Source: JALQXV01 sp051005235 (GTDB lineage: Bacteria > Patescibacteriota > Saccharimonadia > Saccharimonadales > 2-12-FULL-41-12). From it: DNA of 33,351 nt. Made by a program: the position numbers and the translations under genes. The stretch covers positions 1 to 33,351 of the forward strand of contig JBPCJO010000075.1 of assembly GCA_051005235.1 (NCBI GenBank), written 5' to 3'. The notes beneath the pieces are model-generated. The model was not told the origin of the DNA and did not search any database. It was given only the letters and a program-made list of their open reading frames with translations. Shown one piece after another: positions 19,812 through 27,233 of the stretch (position 1 is the stretch's first letter; each line of letters starts with the position of its first letter).

Positions 19812-20252
19812 TTAGCTACCTACGCAACGATCAGTGTCGGCACCGGTAGTTTCGATTTTATAGGTAATCGTAAATGAGCGAGGCGCACCTGCGACAGCGA
19901 CTGCACCGGCGGTATCACACTTTTTACCGGTCTCGAGGAACATACTACCGGTGGTAGCAGAGCCGGCTGTAACCAACTGCTGGTTATTCGCGATGGTGAC
20001 GTACTTAGTAAGTTCGGCCTCCGTCAAGCTGTTGCACTTAGGTAGCTGGCCGTTATTATTACCAAGGCACTCATTTACCGCTGATGCTGTGCGTGCCGCG
20101 TCAGCAGTACGCTGTGTGTTACGGCTGTTACGTTGCAGTGCGGGAACGGCCAAAAAGACGATGACCATAATCAAACCGGCGATTGCCAGCACGATCAGGA
20201 CTTCGATGATTGTAAAGCCTTTTTCATTTTTCTTTAATACTGATGTTTTCAT
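19812..20252 (-). CDS. pilA: Type IV pilin (major pilin candidate)
   Basis: A 146-residue prepilin with leader MKTSVLKKNEKG (cleavage after G12) and the classical mature start FTIIEVLIVLAIAGLIMVIV with +5 Glu (E17). A long N-terminal helix continues to about 55, followed by a small globular head with four Cys (NECLG, PKCNS, KKCDTA, DRCVG), one pair near the C-terminus as in a D-loop. It is the best candidate for the main fibre subunit, because it has its own promoter (20301-20329) and a strong terminator, unlike the other prepilins. The leader is about 45 bases; AGGGGG 11 bases upstream or AGAAG just before the ATG may act as ribosome-binding site. Confidence 0.88.
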   Translation of the reverse strand: MKTSVLKKNEKGFTIIEVLIVLAIAGLIMVIVFLAVPALQRNSRNTQRTADAARTASAVNECLGNNNGQLPKCNSLTEAELTKYVTIANNQQLVTAGSATTGSMFLETGKKCDTAGAVAVAGAPRSFTITYKIETTGADTDRCVGS

Positions 20253-20300
20253 ATCTTCTGTGCCCCCTAGAAAGCGGTTTTATTAATACTTATGGTTATA

Positions 20301-20329
20301 AATATAGTTGAAGACGTTTAGAAGTGCAA
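20301..20329 (-). promoter_or_regulatory. Pilin promoter
   Basis: Minus-strand -35 TTGCAC (20324-20329) and -10 TATATT (20301-20306) with 17-bp spacing, between the pilC stop and the pilin start. It would let pilin be made in excess of the assembly machinery. Confidence 0.7.
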
Positions 20330-20348
20330 CTTTTTTGTGAACGACACT

Positions 20349-21569
20349 CTAGCTGATAACATTTGTGCCCGCTAATCCATAAATTGGCAGTAGTACCGCG
20401 GCCACGATAATAAAGGCGACAACACCGAGAATGACCATTAGTAATGGCTCAATAATGGTACTAATTGTTTTAATCTGATTATCAACTTCTTTTTCGTAGT
20501 AATCGGCGGTTTTTTCGAGCATATCCTCGAGGGCGCCAGACTGTTCACCGATGCGAAGCATATTGGGGACTAATGGCAAAAAGTTCGGGTCACCCTGTAG
20601 AGAGTCAGCGATTGATTTACCGCCCTTAATCTTCTCGATGGCACCATGGATTGATTTTTCGATATGGACGTTGCTAATAGCCTTACCAACGATCTCGAGC
20701 ATCTGGATCAGCGGAATGCCGCTAGCTACCAGCGTGGTACCGGTTCGAGCAAAACGAGCCATGTATAATTTCATAAACAGTGGGCCTAGCGGCCAGGCGC
20801 GCATCTTAAGACGGTCGATCAATAATTTTCCAGGACCGGTGCGGGCATAGCGGCTGGCCGCAATCGTCAAAAATACAATAATACCAATAAAGAAATACCA
20901 GTAGTCGGTCGCAAAATGCGATAATGCCAGTAACGCCCTAGTGATAAACGGCAAGTTTGCACCTGGTAACTCTTTATAGATTGCTTCAACCTGCGGCAAC
21001 ACTTTGATCAGCATAAAGCCTAGTACGGCGATCATGACAATAATGACGATAATCGGGTAAGCCAGAGCACCTTTAACTTTACTCATAATTTCGGCGTCTT
21101 TTTCTTGTTGTAAGGCAATCCGGAACAAGGCGGCGTCAAGTGTACCCGACACCTCACCAGCGGCGATTAGGCTTATGTACACTTCGCTAAACACTTTTGG
21201 ATGTTTGGCCAGGGCTACAGAAAAGGCCGAGCCGCCCTCGATATCGGCGATAATCTGGCCAATAACCACCCGAAAGGCCTTATTGGTTGTTTGATCGTTG
21301 ACGTTACGTAAGCTTTGCACTAACGGTAAGCCGGCGTTAATTAGGGTCGACATCTGCCGCGAGAAAATAATGCGGTCTTTAACGGAAATGCGATTGGTAA
21401 ACTTGGAAAATATATTTAACGACTTTGTATCGGCTAAGACAATATCGAGTGGTGCTAAGCCCTCGCTTTTAATGAGCTTGGCGGCCGAAGCTTCGCTATC
21501 GGCCTGCAATGAAGACTTAACTTTTTGGCCACTGGCCGGATCTCTGGCGACGTAATTATAGGTTAACAT
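20349..21569 (-). CDS. pilC: Type IV pilus platform protein PilC
   Basis: A 406-residue inner-membrane protein of the GspF/PilC family, the platform on which the PilB and PilT motors act. Both GspF domains are visible: first from about residue 65 (RISVKDRIIFSRQMSTLINA, LVQSLRNV, GSAFSVALAKHP), second from about 265 (MARFARTGTTLVASGIPLIQ, GGKSIADSLQ, FLPLVPNMLRIGEQSG). Membrane spans lie near 168-190, 220-240 and 375-397. It starts 3 bases after the PilT stop and belongs to the pilM-pilC transcript. Length and motifs are normal. Confidence 0.93.
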   Translation of the reverse strand: MLTYNYVARDPASGQKVKSSLQADSEASAAKLIKSEGLAPLDIVLADTKSLNIFSKFTNRISVKDRIIFSRQMSTLINAGLPLVQSLRNVNDQTTNKAFRVVIGQIIADIEGGSAFSVALAKHPKVFSEVYISLIAAGEVSGTLDAALFRIALQQEKDAEIMSKVKGALAYPIIVIIVMIAVLGFMLIKVLPQVEAIYKELPGANLPFITRALLALSHFATDYWYFFIGIIVFLTIAASRYARTGPGKLLIDRLKMRAWPLGPLFMKLYMARFARTGTTLVASGIPLIQMLEIVGKAISNVHIEKSIHGAIEKIKGGKSIADSLQGDPNFLPLVPNMLRIGEQSGALEDMLEKTADYYEKEVDNQIKTISTIIEPLLMVILGVVAFIIVAAVLLPIYGLAGTNVIS

Positions 21570-21572
21570 GGC

Positions 21573-22643
21573 TTATCCCCTCATCAACCTGTCTAGTTCG
21601 GTAATATCGACTGCCACAATCCGGGCTTCGTCGTAGGTGATAGTACCGGAATGTATAAGGTTAACCAGTGTTTTGTCCATTGATTGCATGCCGAATTCCC
21701 CGCCGGTTTGGATGACCGCGTCAAGCTGGTGGCTCTTGCCCTCGCGGATAATATTGCGAACGGCCGGCGTGGCAATTAGAACTTCGGCTGAAGCGACCCG
21801 CCCGCCGCCAATCGTTGGAACTAGGCGCTGCGAACAAATAGCCATGAGAATATTACTAAGCTGAGCCCGAATTTGCGGCTGCTGGTGTGGTGGAAAGACG
21901 TCAATCATACGGTCGATACTCTGGGCAGCACTGTTGGTGTGCAGCGTGGCAAAAACCAGGTGGCCGGTTTCGGCGATGGTAATGGCGGCCGAGATTGTTT
22001 CGAGGTCGCGCATTTCGCCCAGCAGCACAACATCTGGATCTTGGCGCAAGCTGCTACGCAGGGCGGCCGAGAATGAATACGTGTCATAGTGGACTTCGCG
22101 CTGTACAATGACCGATTTCAGGCTTTTGTGGGTAAACTCGATTGGGTCTTCGATAGTTACAATATGAACCGCTTTTTCGGTGTTAATTTTGTGCACTAAG
22201 GCTGCTAGCGTGGTAGATTTACCGGAGCCTGTAGGGCCAGTCACCAATACAAGGCCACGCGGATAGTCGGCAAACTTACGAACAACCTCTGGCAAGCCCA
22301 GCTGCTCGGTTGACATAATTTCGTTTGGTATGAGGCGAAGCGCTGCCGCTAAGTTACCGCGCTCGTGGAATGCGTTAACCCGGAAGCGGCCTAAGGCACC
22401 GAAGGCAAAGCTAAAATCAAATTCTTTATCTTTAAGTAAAATCTGTTTTTGCTCATCGTCGAGAATCGCGAAGATCAACGACTCGACCATTTCGGCGTCT
22501 AGAGTATGGGCACCACTAACCGGAATCAGCGCGCCGTCGATGCGTAGCGTTGGCTGCAAGCCAACTTGAATATGCAAGTCAGATGCCTTTTTTTTGATTA
22601 CCTCTTCGAGGAGTTGTTCGATTCGTATGCTTGGTGTTGCCAT
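21573..22643 (-). CDS. pilT: Pilus retraction ATPase PilT
   Basis: A 356-residue hexameric ATPase that pulls pili in. Visible motifs are the Walker A GPTGSGKS (136-143), Asp box IVTIEDPIEF (161-170), Walker B DVVLLGEMRD (204-213) and His box TGHLVFATLHTNSA (226-239). The N-terminal KKKASDLHIQVGLQPTLRID (residues 17-36) is standard for PilT. It lies between pilB and pilC, so the cell encodes both extension and retraction motors, consistent with twitching or DNA uptake. The C-terminal AIRNLIRE-like region is present (AVRNIIREGKSHQL), marking it as PilT rather than PilB. Confidence 0.95.
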   Translation of the reverse strand: MATPSIRIEQLLEEVIKKKASDLHIQVGLQPTLRIDGALIPVSGAHTLDAEMVESLIFAILDDEQKQILLKDKEFDFSFAFGALGRFRVNAFHERGNLAAALRLIPNEIMSTEQLGLPEVVRKFADYPRGLVLVTGPTGSGKSTTLAALVHKINTEKAVHIVTIEDPIEFTHKSLKSVIVQREVHYDTYSFSAALRSSLRQDPDVVLLGEMRDLETISAAITIAETGHLVFATLHTNSAAQSIDRMIDVFPPHQQPQIRAQLSNILMAICSQRLVPTIGGGRVASAEVLIATPAVRNIIREGKSHQLDAVIQTGGEFGMQSMDKTLVNLIHSGTITYDEARIVAVDITELDRLMRG

Positions 22644-22663
22644 TTTAGTTACCTAATTTATTG

Positions 22664-24451
22664 TTATGCGCTGTCGGCTGACGCTACGCGGTTAATTTCG
22701 TCTACTGTAGTTAGTCCTGCTAAGGCTTTAAAGTAACCGTCTTGTCGCATGGTGATCATGCCTTGTGTTCGGGCTGTCCGCTCAATTTCACTGCTGGTAG
22801 CGCGGCTAATTATAAGCTTCTGAATTGCTTCATCGACTTCAAACACTTCGTAAAGGCCCATACGACCCTTGTAACCACCGGGGGTTTCGCGTCCGTCTTC
22901 ACCCTTAAATAAAGTATAAGCGTTTTGCTTAGTAAGTGGCAAGGTTTTGTAGCCAATGTCTTGCGCCCGGGCGGCGACTTCTTCGGCAGTGGCGGGTAGT
23001 AGATTACCTATATTATTCAAAATACCTTCGGTTTCGACGACTGATGATGCATACTCTTGCCGTGTGGTGTCAGCGATTTTGCGCACCAGTCGTTGGCCAA
23101 TAACTGTTCGAACGGTAGATGCAATCAAAAACGGCTCAATGCCCATATCTAGCAAGCGGGGCAAAATACCGGCCGCACTGTTGGTGTGCAGCGTACTAAA
23201 GACCAGGTGGCCGGTTAGCGCAGCCTGGACGGCTAGCTGGGCCGTCTCTTTATCGCGGATTTCGCCAACCATGACGACGTCCGGATCTTGTCGTAAAATA
23301 GAGCGTAAGCCGGTAGCAAATGTTAAACCTACCTCCGGATTAACCTGAATTTGGTTAATGCCGTCCATTTTGTACTCAACCGGGTCTTCTAGGGTGACGA
23401 TATTTATGGACTCGTCCTTAATTTCTTGAATCAGTGCGTACAGCGAGGTAGATTTACCAGAGCCAGTTGGTCCCGAGGTTAAGATCATGCCATTGGTTTG
23501 CTTGATGCCCTTGCGGATCGTCCGCAAAGCCCGGCCGTGATAACCCATTTCTTCGAGTAGCAAGCTGGTGCCGGATTTATCGAGCAGACGAATAACTACT
23601 TGCTCACCCCATACAACTGGTGATATGGCAATACGCAGGTCAATCGCTTTACCAGTGACAGCGACCGTAAATTGGCCGTCCTGAGGTATTCGGTGCTCAT
23701 CAATTTTTAGGTTACTCAAAATTTTAATACGAGAAATGAGCGGCGGCTCGGTCGACTTTGGAAGCTTCATAATTTCTTTAAGGACGCCGTCGATGCGGCA
23801 ACGGATCTTTAGTTCTTTCTCGAGAGGTTCGATGTGTATATCGCTAGCCCGGTTTTTAGCGGCGTATTCTAAAATTGTTGACAGCGCCCTACTGATCGGC
23901 GAATCTTGGACAATTGTTTTAATTTCAGACTTAACCTCGACTGGTTGGTCAGTTTTTTCGCCCGGGTTAACGCTAATGCCGATGGCGGTGGCTACGTCGG
24001 CCTCAACGTCTTCGTCATACTGTGTAAGTACATGTCTAATGCCCTCTTCACTGGCGGTATAAACTTTGAGGGTACGGCCAATCCGGTTCGCTAAAAAGTC
24101 GACAGCTTGCACATTGTCGGCATCAAGCATAGCCACCACCAGACGACTCTGGATTTGCCCCAGCGGCACAGCCATATAGCGCTCAGCTACATCTTTTGGC
24201 AGCAGGCGCAACACATCGCGCTCAATCCGTGCCTCGAGCAGGTTTACATACGGAACACCGTTAATTTCGGCCAGTAGTTTGGTTAATGTCTCGTTAGAGA
24301 CGTGGCCATTTTCGAGTAATGTCGAAAAGTACGGAACGGCGGACTTTTCGGCATCAGCCTTTGCCAAATCCAACGCAGCCAGGCTAATTAAGCCTTGGCT
24401 AACAAGCTTTTGTTCAATTTTTTTTTGAACCTCAGGCGATAATATTGCCAT
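22664..24451 (-). CDS. pilB: Pilus assembly ATPase PilB
   Basis: A 595-residue motor that drives pilus extension. The GspE N-terminal domain (about 35-150) is followed by the ATPase domain: SPISRALSTILEYAAKNRAS (184-203), Walker A GPTGSGKS (327-334), Asp box IVTLEDPVEY (351-360), Walker B DVVMVGEIRD (391-400), His box TGHLVFSTLHTNSA (413-426) and GYKGRMGLYEVF (526-537). The four zinc-binding Cys normally found between the His box and GYKGR are absent: the whole protein has one Cys (C218), and that region reads GEDGRETPGGYKGR. It is followed 20 bases later by pilT and preceded by a 78-residue protein. Confidence 0.95.
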   Translation of the reverse strand: MAILSPEVQKKIEQKLVSQGLISLAALDLAKADAEKSAVPYFSTLLENGHVSNETLTKLLAEINGVPYVNLLEARIERDVLRLLPKDVAERYMAVPLGQIQSRLVVAMLDADNVQAVDFLANRIGRTLKVYTASEEGIRHVLTQYDEDVEADVATAIGISVNPGEKTDQPVEVKSEIKTIVQDSPISRALSTILEYAAKNRASDIHIEPLEKELKIRCRIDGVLKEIMKLPKSTEPPLISRIKILSNLKIDEHRIPQDGQFTVAVTGKAIDLRIAISPVVWGEQVVIRLLDKSGTSLLLEEMGYHGRALRTIRKGIKQTNGMILTSGPTGSGKSTSLYALIQEIKDESINIVTLEDPVEYKMDGINQIQVNPEVGLTFATGLRSILRQDPDVVMVGEIRDKETAQLAVQAALTGHLVFSTLHTNSAAGILPRLLDMGIEPFLIASTVRTVIGQRLVRKIADTTRQEYASSVVETEGILNNIGNLLPATAEEVAARAQDIGYKTLPLTKQNAYTLFKGEDGRETPGGYKGRMGLYEVFEVDEAIQKLIISRATSSEIERTARTQGMITMRQDGYFKALAGLTTVDEINRVASADSA

Positions 24452-24471
24452 AACAGGTAAGCCACTCTACC

Positions 24472-24708
24472 CTAAAAGGGAGAAGTATTACTCTCATCGC
24501 CAATTCTTATGAGTTTGGTAGGGTTAATGGCATTTGGGTTAAACACTTCCTTATCGGGAATCTTGAACTCACTGCTAATAGCCTCGACTTTTTCGGCTGT
24601 CTGTTGTTTGCTACCTTTTGAGACAAAGACCGTCTTAGTCATTATTACCGAGAATACGCCGCCAATAAAAATGACAATTATTATTAAGGCAATATCTTTT
24701 TGTTTCAT
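24472..24708 (-). CDS. Small single-pass protein between pilO and pilB
   Basis: A 78-residue protein with one membrane span (about 5-29, DIALIIIVIFIGGVFSVIMT) and an outer tail of about 50 residues (SSEFKIPDKEVFNPNAINPT). No family is recognised. Its start overlaps the pilO-like stop by 4 bases (ATGA) and it precedes pilB by 20 bases, so it is part of the pilus transcript. Position and size recall PilP, which bridges PilN/PilO to the outer-membrane secretin, but no secretin is present here and no PilP lipobox is seen. It may be a PilO partner or a wall-side spacer. Confidence 0.7.
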   Translation of the reverse strand: MKQKDIALIIIVIFIGGVFSVIMTKTVFVSKGSKQQTAEKVEAISSEFKIPDKEVFNPNAINPTKLIRIGDESNTSPF

Positions 24709-25373
24709 CGAATTTGCTCCGTTTCAACCTTGAAGATCTTACTTGGTTGATAAAAAGTTTTGGCGTTAATTGTTAGTTCCGGCTGCTCGCCTTGCTCGAC
24801 TTTGAATGTCAAACTTTTAACTTGTATCGGGCGGATTGATCGTTCTAACAGATTAACAGCCGAGCTGCCAGAAGTACCGGATATACCAATTTTTACAGAA
24901 AAAGGTAACTCGACGGGTTGCGGAATAGATATTTGTTGAGACTGCGCGACTTCGTCGTCGGTACCAATGATTTCTTTGATCTGAAAACCGTTGTCCTTAA
25001 AGATCTTCTCGACGCTGGTGGTTAAGGCCGGAAAGTCATACTTACTTGGTAGCGCGTCTAACACTATTCGAGCATTATCGCCATCTTTATCACCTGTCCC
25101 GGCCGGATTGCCGCCTAAAATGTTAGCTACCGGATCATCGAATTGCTCAAAAGAAGTGTTGAGCTTTTTGTAGGCTTCGGCATTGGATTTAACTTGCTTA
25201 AGTGCAATCTGTTTTTTGCCAATAACCCGTGCCTGGTAGGCCCGTTGGTCAAGCAGACTTTTGCCGGCTACCATGCAAAAAGCAATTACAAACGCCGCCG
25301 CGCCGGAGGCGACCAAAATAGTAAGTTGGGCTTTATCGATTTCGATTCGTTTGGCTGATAGTTTTCTAGCCAT
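24705..25373 (-). CDS. pilO: PilO-like pilus alignment protein
   Basis: A 222-residue protein with a short cytoplasmic head, one membrane span (about 18-40, LTILVASGAAAFVIAFCMVA), a coiled-coil region (about 45-80) and a ferredoxin-like outer domain (about 100-222). This is the PilO layout. Sequence identity to classical PilO is weak and the call depends on topology and order: it follows the PilN-like gene by 2 bases and overlaps the 78-residue gene. PilN and PilO dimers transmit signals between the outside and the PilM/PilB complex. Confidence 0.78.
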   Translation of the reverse strand: MARKLSAKRIEIDKAQLTILVASGAAAFVIAFCMVAGKSLLDQRAYQARVIGKKQIALKQVKSNAEAYKKLNTSFEQFDDPVANILGGNPAGTGDKDGDNARIVLDALPSKYDFPALTTSVEKIFKDNGFQIKEIIGTDDEVAQSQQISIPQPVELPFSVKIGISGTSGSSAVNLLERSIRPIQVKSLTFKVEQGEQPELTINAKTFYQPSKIFKVETEQIR

Positions 25374-25375
25374 GA

Positions 25376-26125
25376 TTAACGTCCCCCGCCTTGGTTAGGT
25401 TGTATGTTTTGCTGCGGAGCGAATAAGCTACCAGGAGATTCGGCAATTGAGCGGGCTGATATTATGTTTGGTATAACTAGTGTAATAGGCGGTTTATCTT
25501 CGGGCGCGCCTTTAATGTTAGAGAATATTATCGGGTCGAATGAAGCTAATATTTCGTATTCTACCTTAGCCGCATTGGCAGCGACTCCTGACCGCTGTTC
25601 GATTACCGAGAACTTTTGTAATACGACATTACTAAACGCTTTACCCTCAGGCTTATCGGCAGTACTGCGCATGTAATCGGTTAGTTTTAGCGTATCGGCA
25701 TATTTATTAACGGTACCGAAACTGTCGGAATTACCTTTAACAAGGATGGTATTCGCTTCGAGGTCCAGCTCGACGTCAGAAATAGTTGCCTGGTCCGGTG
25801 TTAGCTGGAATAAGTAGTCGAACAACCGGGAACTGATGGCTTTATTGTCGTGTAACTCCGGCAGGCTCTTTAGCTGATTTTGGACTGTTAAGATTTTATC
25901 AAGTTCGGGCGCGTCTTTTCGAAGTTGTTCGACACCTTTGATGATGTCACGGCTCACAGCCTTACTGTGGTTTACCTGGGCAATCCGGACGAACGAAAAT
26001 AGCGCCGCGAAAAGTAAAATTGAGATCGCCGAAGAAACAATTGATATGGTGACTACCAGACGCATGCGGCGACGGGCTTTTAAAAACTCAATTTTTACGT
26101 CGGGGAGTAAATTAAATTGGATCAT
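25376..26125 (-). CDS. pilN: PilN-like pilus assembly protein
   Basis: A 249-residue protein. The cytoplasmic N-terminus MIQFNLLPDVKIEFLKARRR carries the PilN motif INLLP that docks into PilM. A membrane span (about 24-48), a coiled coil (about 50-85) and an outer domain (about 90-190) follow, then a Pro/Gln/Gly-rich tail (about 205-249) that is longer than usual. The start overlaps the pilM stop by 4 bases (ATGA), a common sign of PilM-PilN coupling. The assignment is good from the docking motif and gene order. Confidence 0.86.
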   Translation of the reverse strand: MIQFNLLPDVKIEFLKARRRMRLVVTISIVSSAISILLFAALFSFVRIAQVNHSKAVSRDIIKGVEQLRKDAPELDKILTVQNQLKSLPELHDNKAISSRLFDYLFQLTPDQATISDVELDLEANTILVKGNSDSFGTVNKYADTLKLTDYMRSTADKPEGKAFSNVVLQKFSVIEQRSGVAANAAKVEYEILASFDPIIFSNIKGAPEDKPPITLVIPNIISARSIAESPGSLFAPQQNIQPNQGGGR

Positions 26126-27162
26126 TCGTTGCGCTCCGCCAAGCCGGTCGCCACACCAAAGTGATTAGACAAGGCCATCAGCTCGTTTTGACGAGGTAGA
26201 TCGTACTGGATATTACGCCAGGCATTGCCAATTTCGACATTAATACCAAATTTATTGGCAATATACAATGGAAACTCCGGTAGAGACGACGCGCCGCCAG
26301 TCATAATAATGCGGTTGAGTTTAACCCCTTCGTAACGGGATTCAAAAAACTTGATCGATTTATCGATGTCTGTCATTAACAGATTAACGGTATTCACAAT
26401 CGCCTGGTAAACCTGGCCTTCTAGCTTTTGTTGACTTAAGCCGAATTTAAAAACAAATTCCTGGGCCTGCTTTTCGTCTATATTAAGGTTTTGCATGGCA
26501 GATCGGATTATCGTCTCTGAGCCTGTCGGAATGGCCCGAGTTAAGTGCGATACACCGTTCATGGCAATAACAATGTCGGTGCTTTTGCTGCCAATATCGA
26601 TAATCATGTTGGGCGACGCGTCGTCAGGGGCGATCATAGAACGCACCAATGCAAGGTTGTCTGGCTCAAAGGCAATAACGTTTAAGCCAATCGACTCTAT
26701 GAGGTCGAGTCGCGGCTCGATAAAATCGTTTGAGACACTAGAAATTAGTATTTCTAGCTTATTTGGGCTCTTTGGCGAGTCGCCAATAACTGCCCAGTCA
26801 ATTTTTGATTCGGCGATCGGCGTTGGGATCAACCCGTCAGCTTGGTACCGTATGGTTTTGGCCAACTCTTTTAATGGTATCCGTTCGATGTCGACAACGG
26901 TGGTAAAAACACGCGAAGACGGGATTCCTACCACTACGTCTTTTGTCGTTATCTGGGCGCTTGCCAGCATTTCTTTGATGCTTTGCATCAATTTTAGCTG
27001 ATCTGACTTAGAATCACTGAGGGCAACTTTAGCATCGACTGGTGAAATGGCATATTTCATCAGTTGCTTTGACTTTGGACTGTTCGTTACCTGGACGGCG
27101 CGCACAGCGCTGCTACCTATATCCAGGCTAAAGAATTCCGATACCCCACTCAGTAAACTCAT
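26122..27162 (-). CDS. pilM: Actin-like pilus assembly ATPase PilM
   Basis: A 346-residue cytoplasmic protein with an actin/FtsA fold. Motifs are the phosphate-1 loop FSLDIGSSAVRAVQV (about 12-26), the phosphate-2 segment IIDIGSKSTDIVI (about 191-203) and the adenosine motif RIIMTGGASSLPEF (about 287-300). PilM binds ATP and the N-terminus of PilN at the membrane. It starts the core pilM-N-O-x-B-T-C transcript, 71 bases after the giant protein's stop, with a TATAAT box in the gap (27197-27202). Confidence 0.92.
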   Translation of the reverse strand: MSLLSGVSEFFSLDIGSSAVRAVQVTNSPKSKQLMKYAISPVDAKVALSDSKSDQLKLMQSIKEMLASAQITTKDVVVGIPSSRVFTTVVDIERIPLKELAKTIRYQADGLIPTPIAESKIDWAVIGDSPKSPNKLEILISSVSNDFIEPRLDLIESIGLNVIAFEPDNLALVRSMIAPDDASPNMIIDIGSKSTDIVIAMNGVSHLTRAIPTGSETIIRSAMQNLNIDEKQAQEFVFKFGLSQQKLEGQVYQAIVNTVNLLMTDIDKSIKFFESRYEGVKLNRIIMTGGASSLPEFPLYIANKFGINVEIGNAWRNIQYDLPRQNELMALSNHFGVATGLAERNE

Positions 27163-27196
27163 TCTTGTAGTTTATATCCGTTTATTTTTATACATG

Positions 27197-27202
27197 ATTA
27201 TA
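27197..27202 (-). promoter_or_regulatory. Possible internal promoter of the pilM operon (-10 box)
   Basis: A perfect TATAAT on the minus strand, 34 bases before the pilM ATG, in the 71-bp gap after the giant gene. A second box, TATACT, lies about 10 bp further upstream. No good -35 was found, so this is tentative. Confidence 0.4.
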
Positions 27203-27233
27203 TCTTCTTGAACTTAGTATAGCATAAGTGTTT

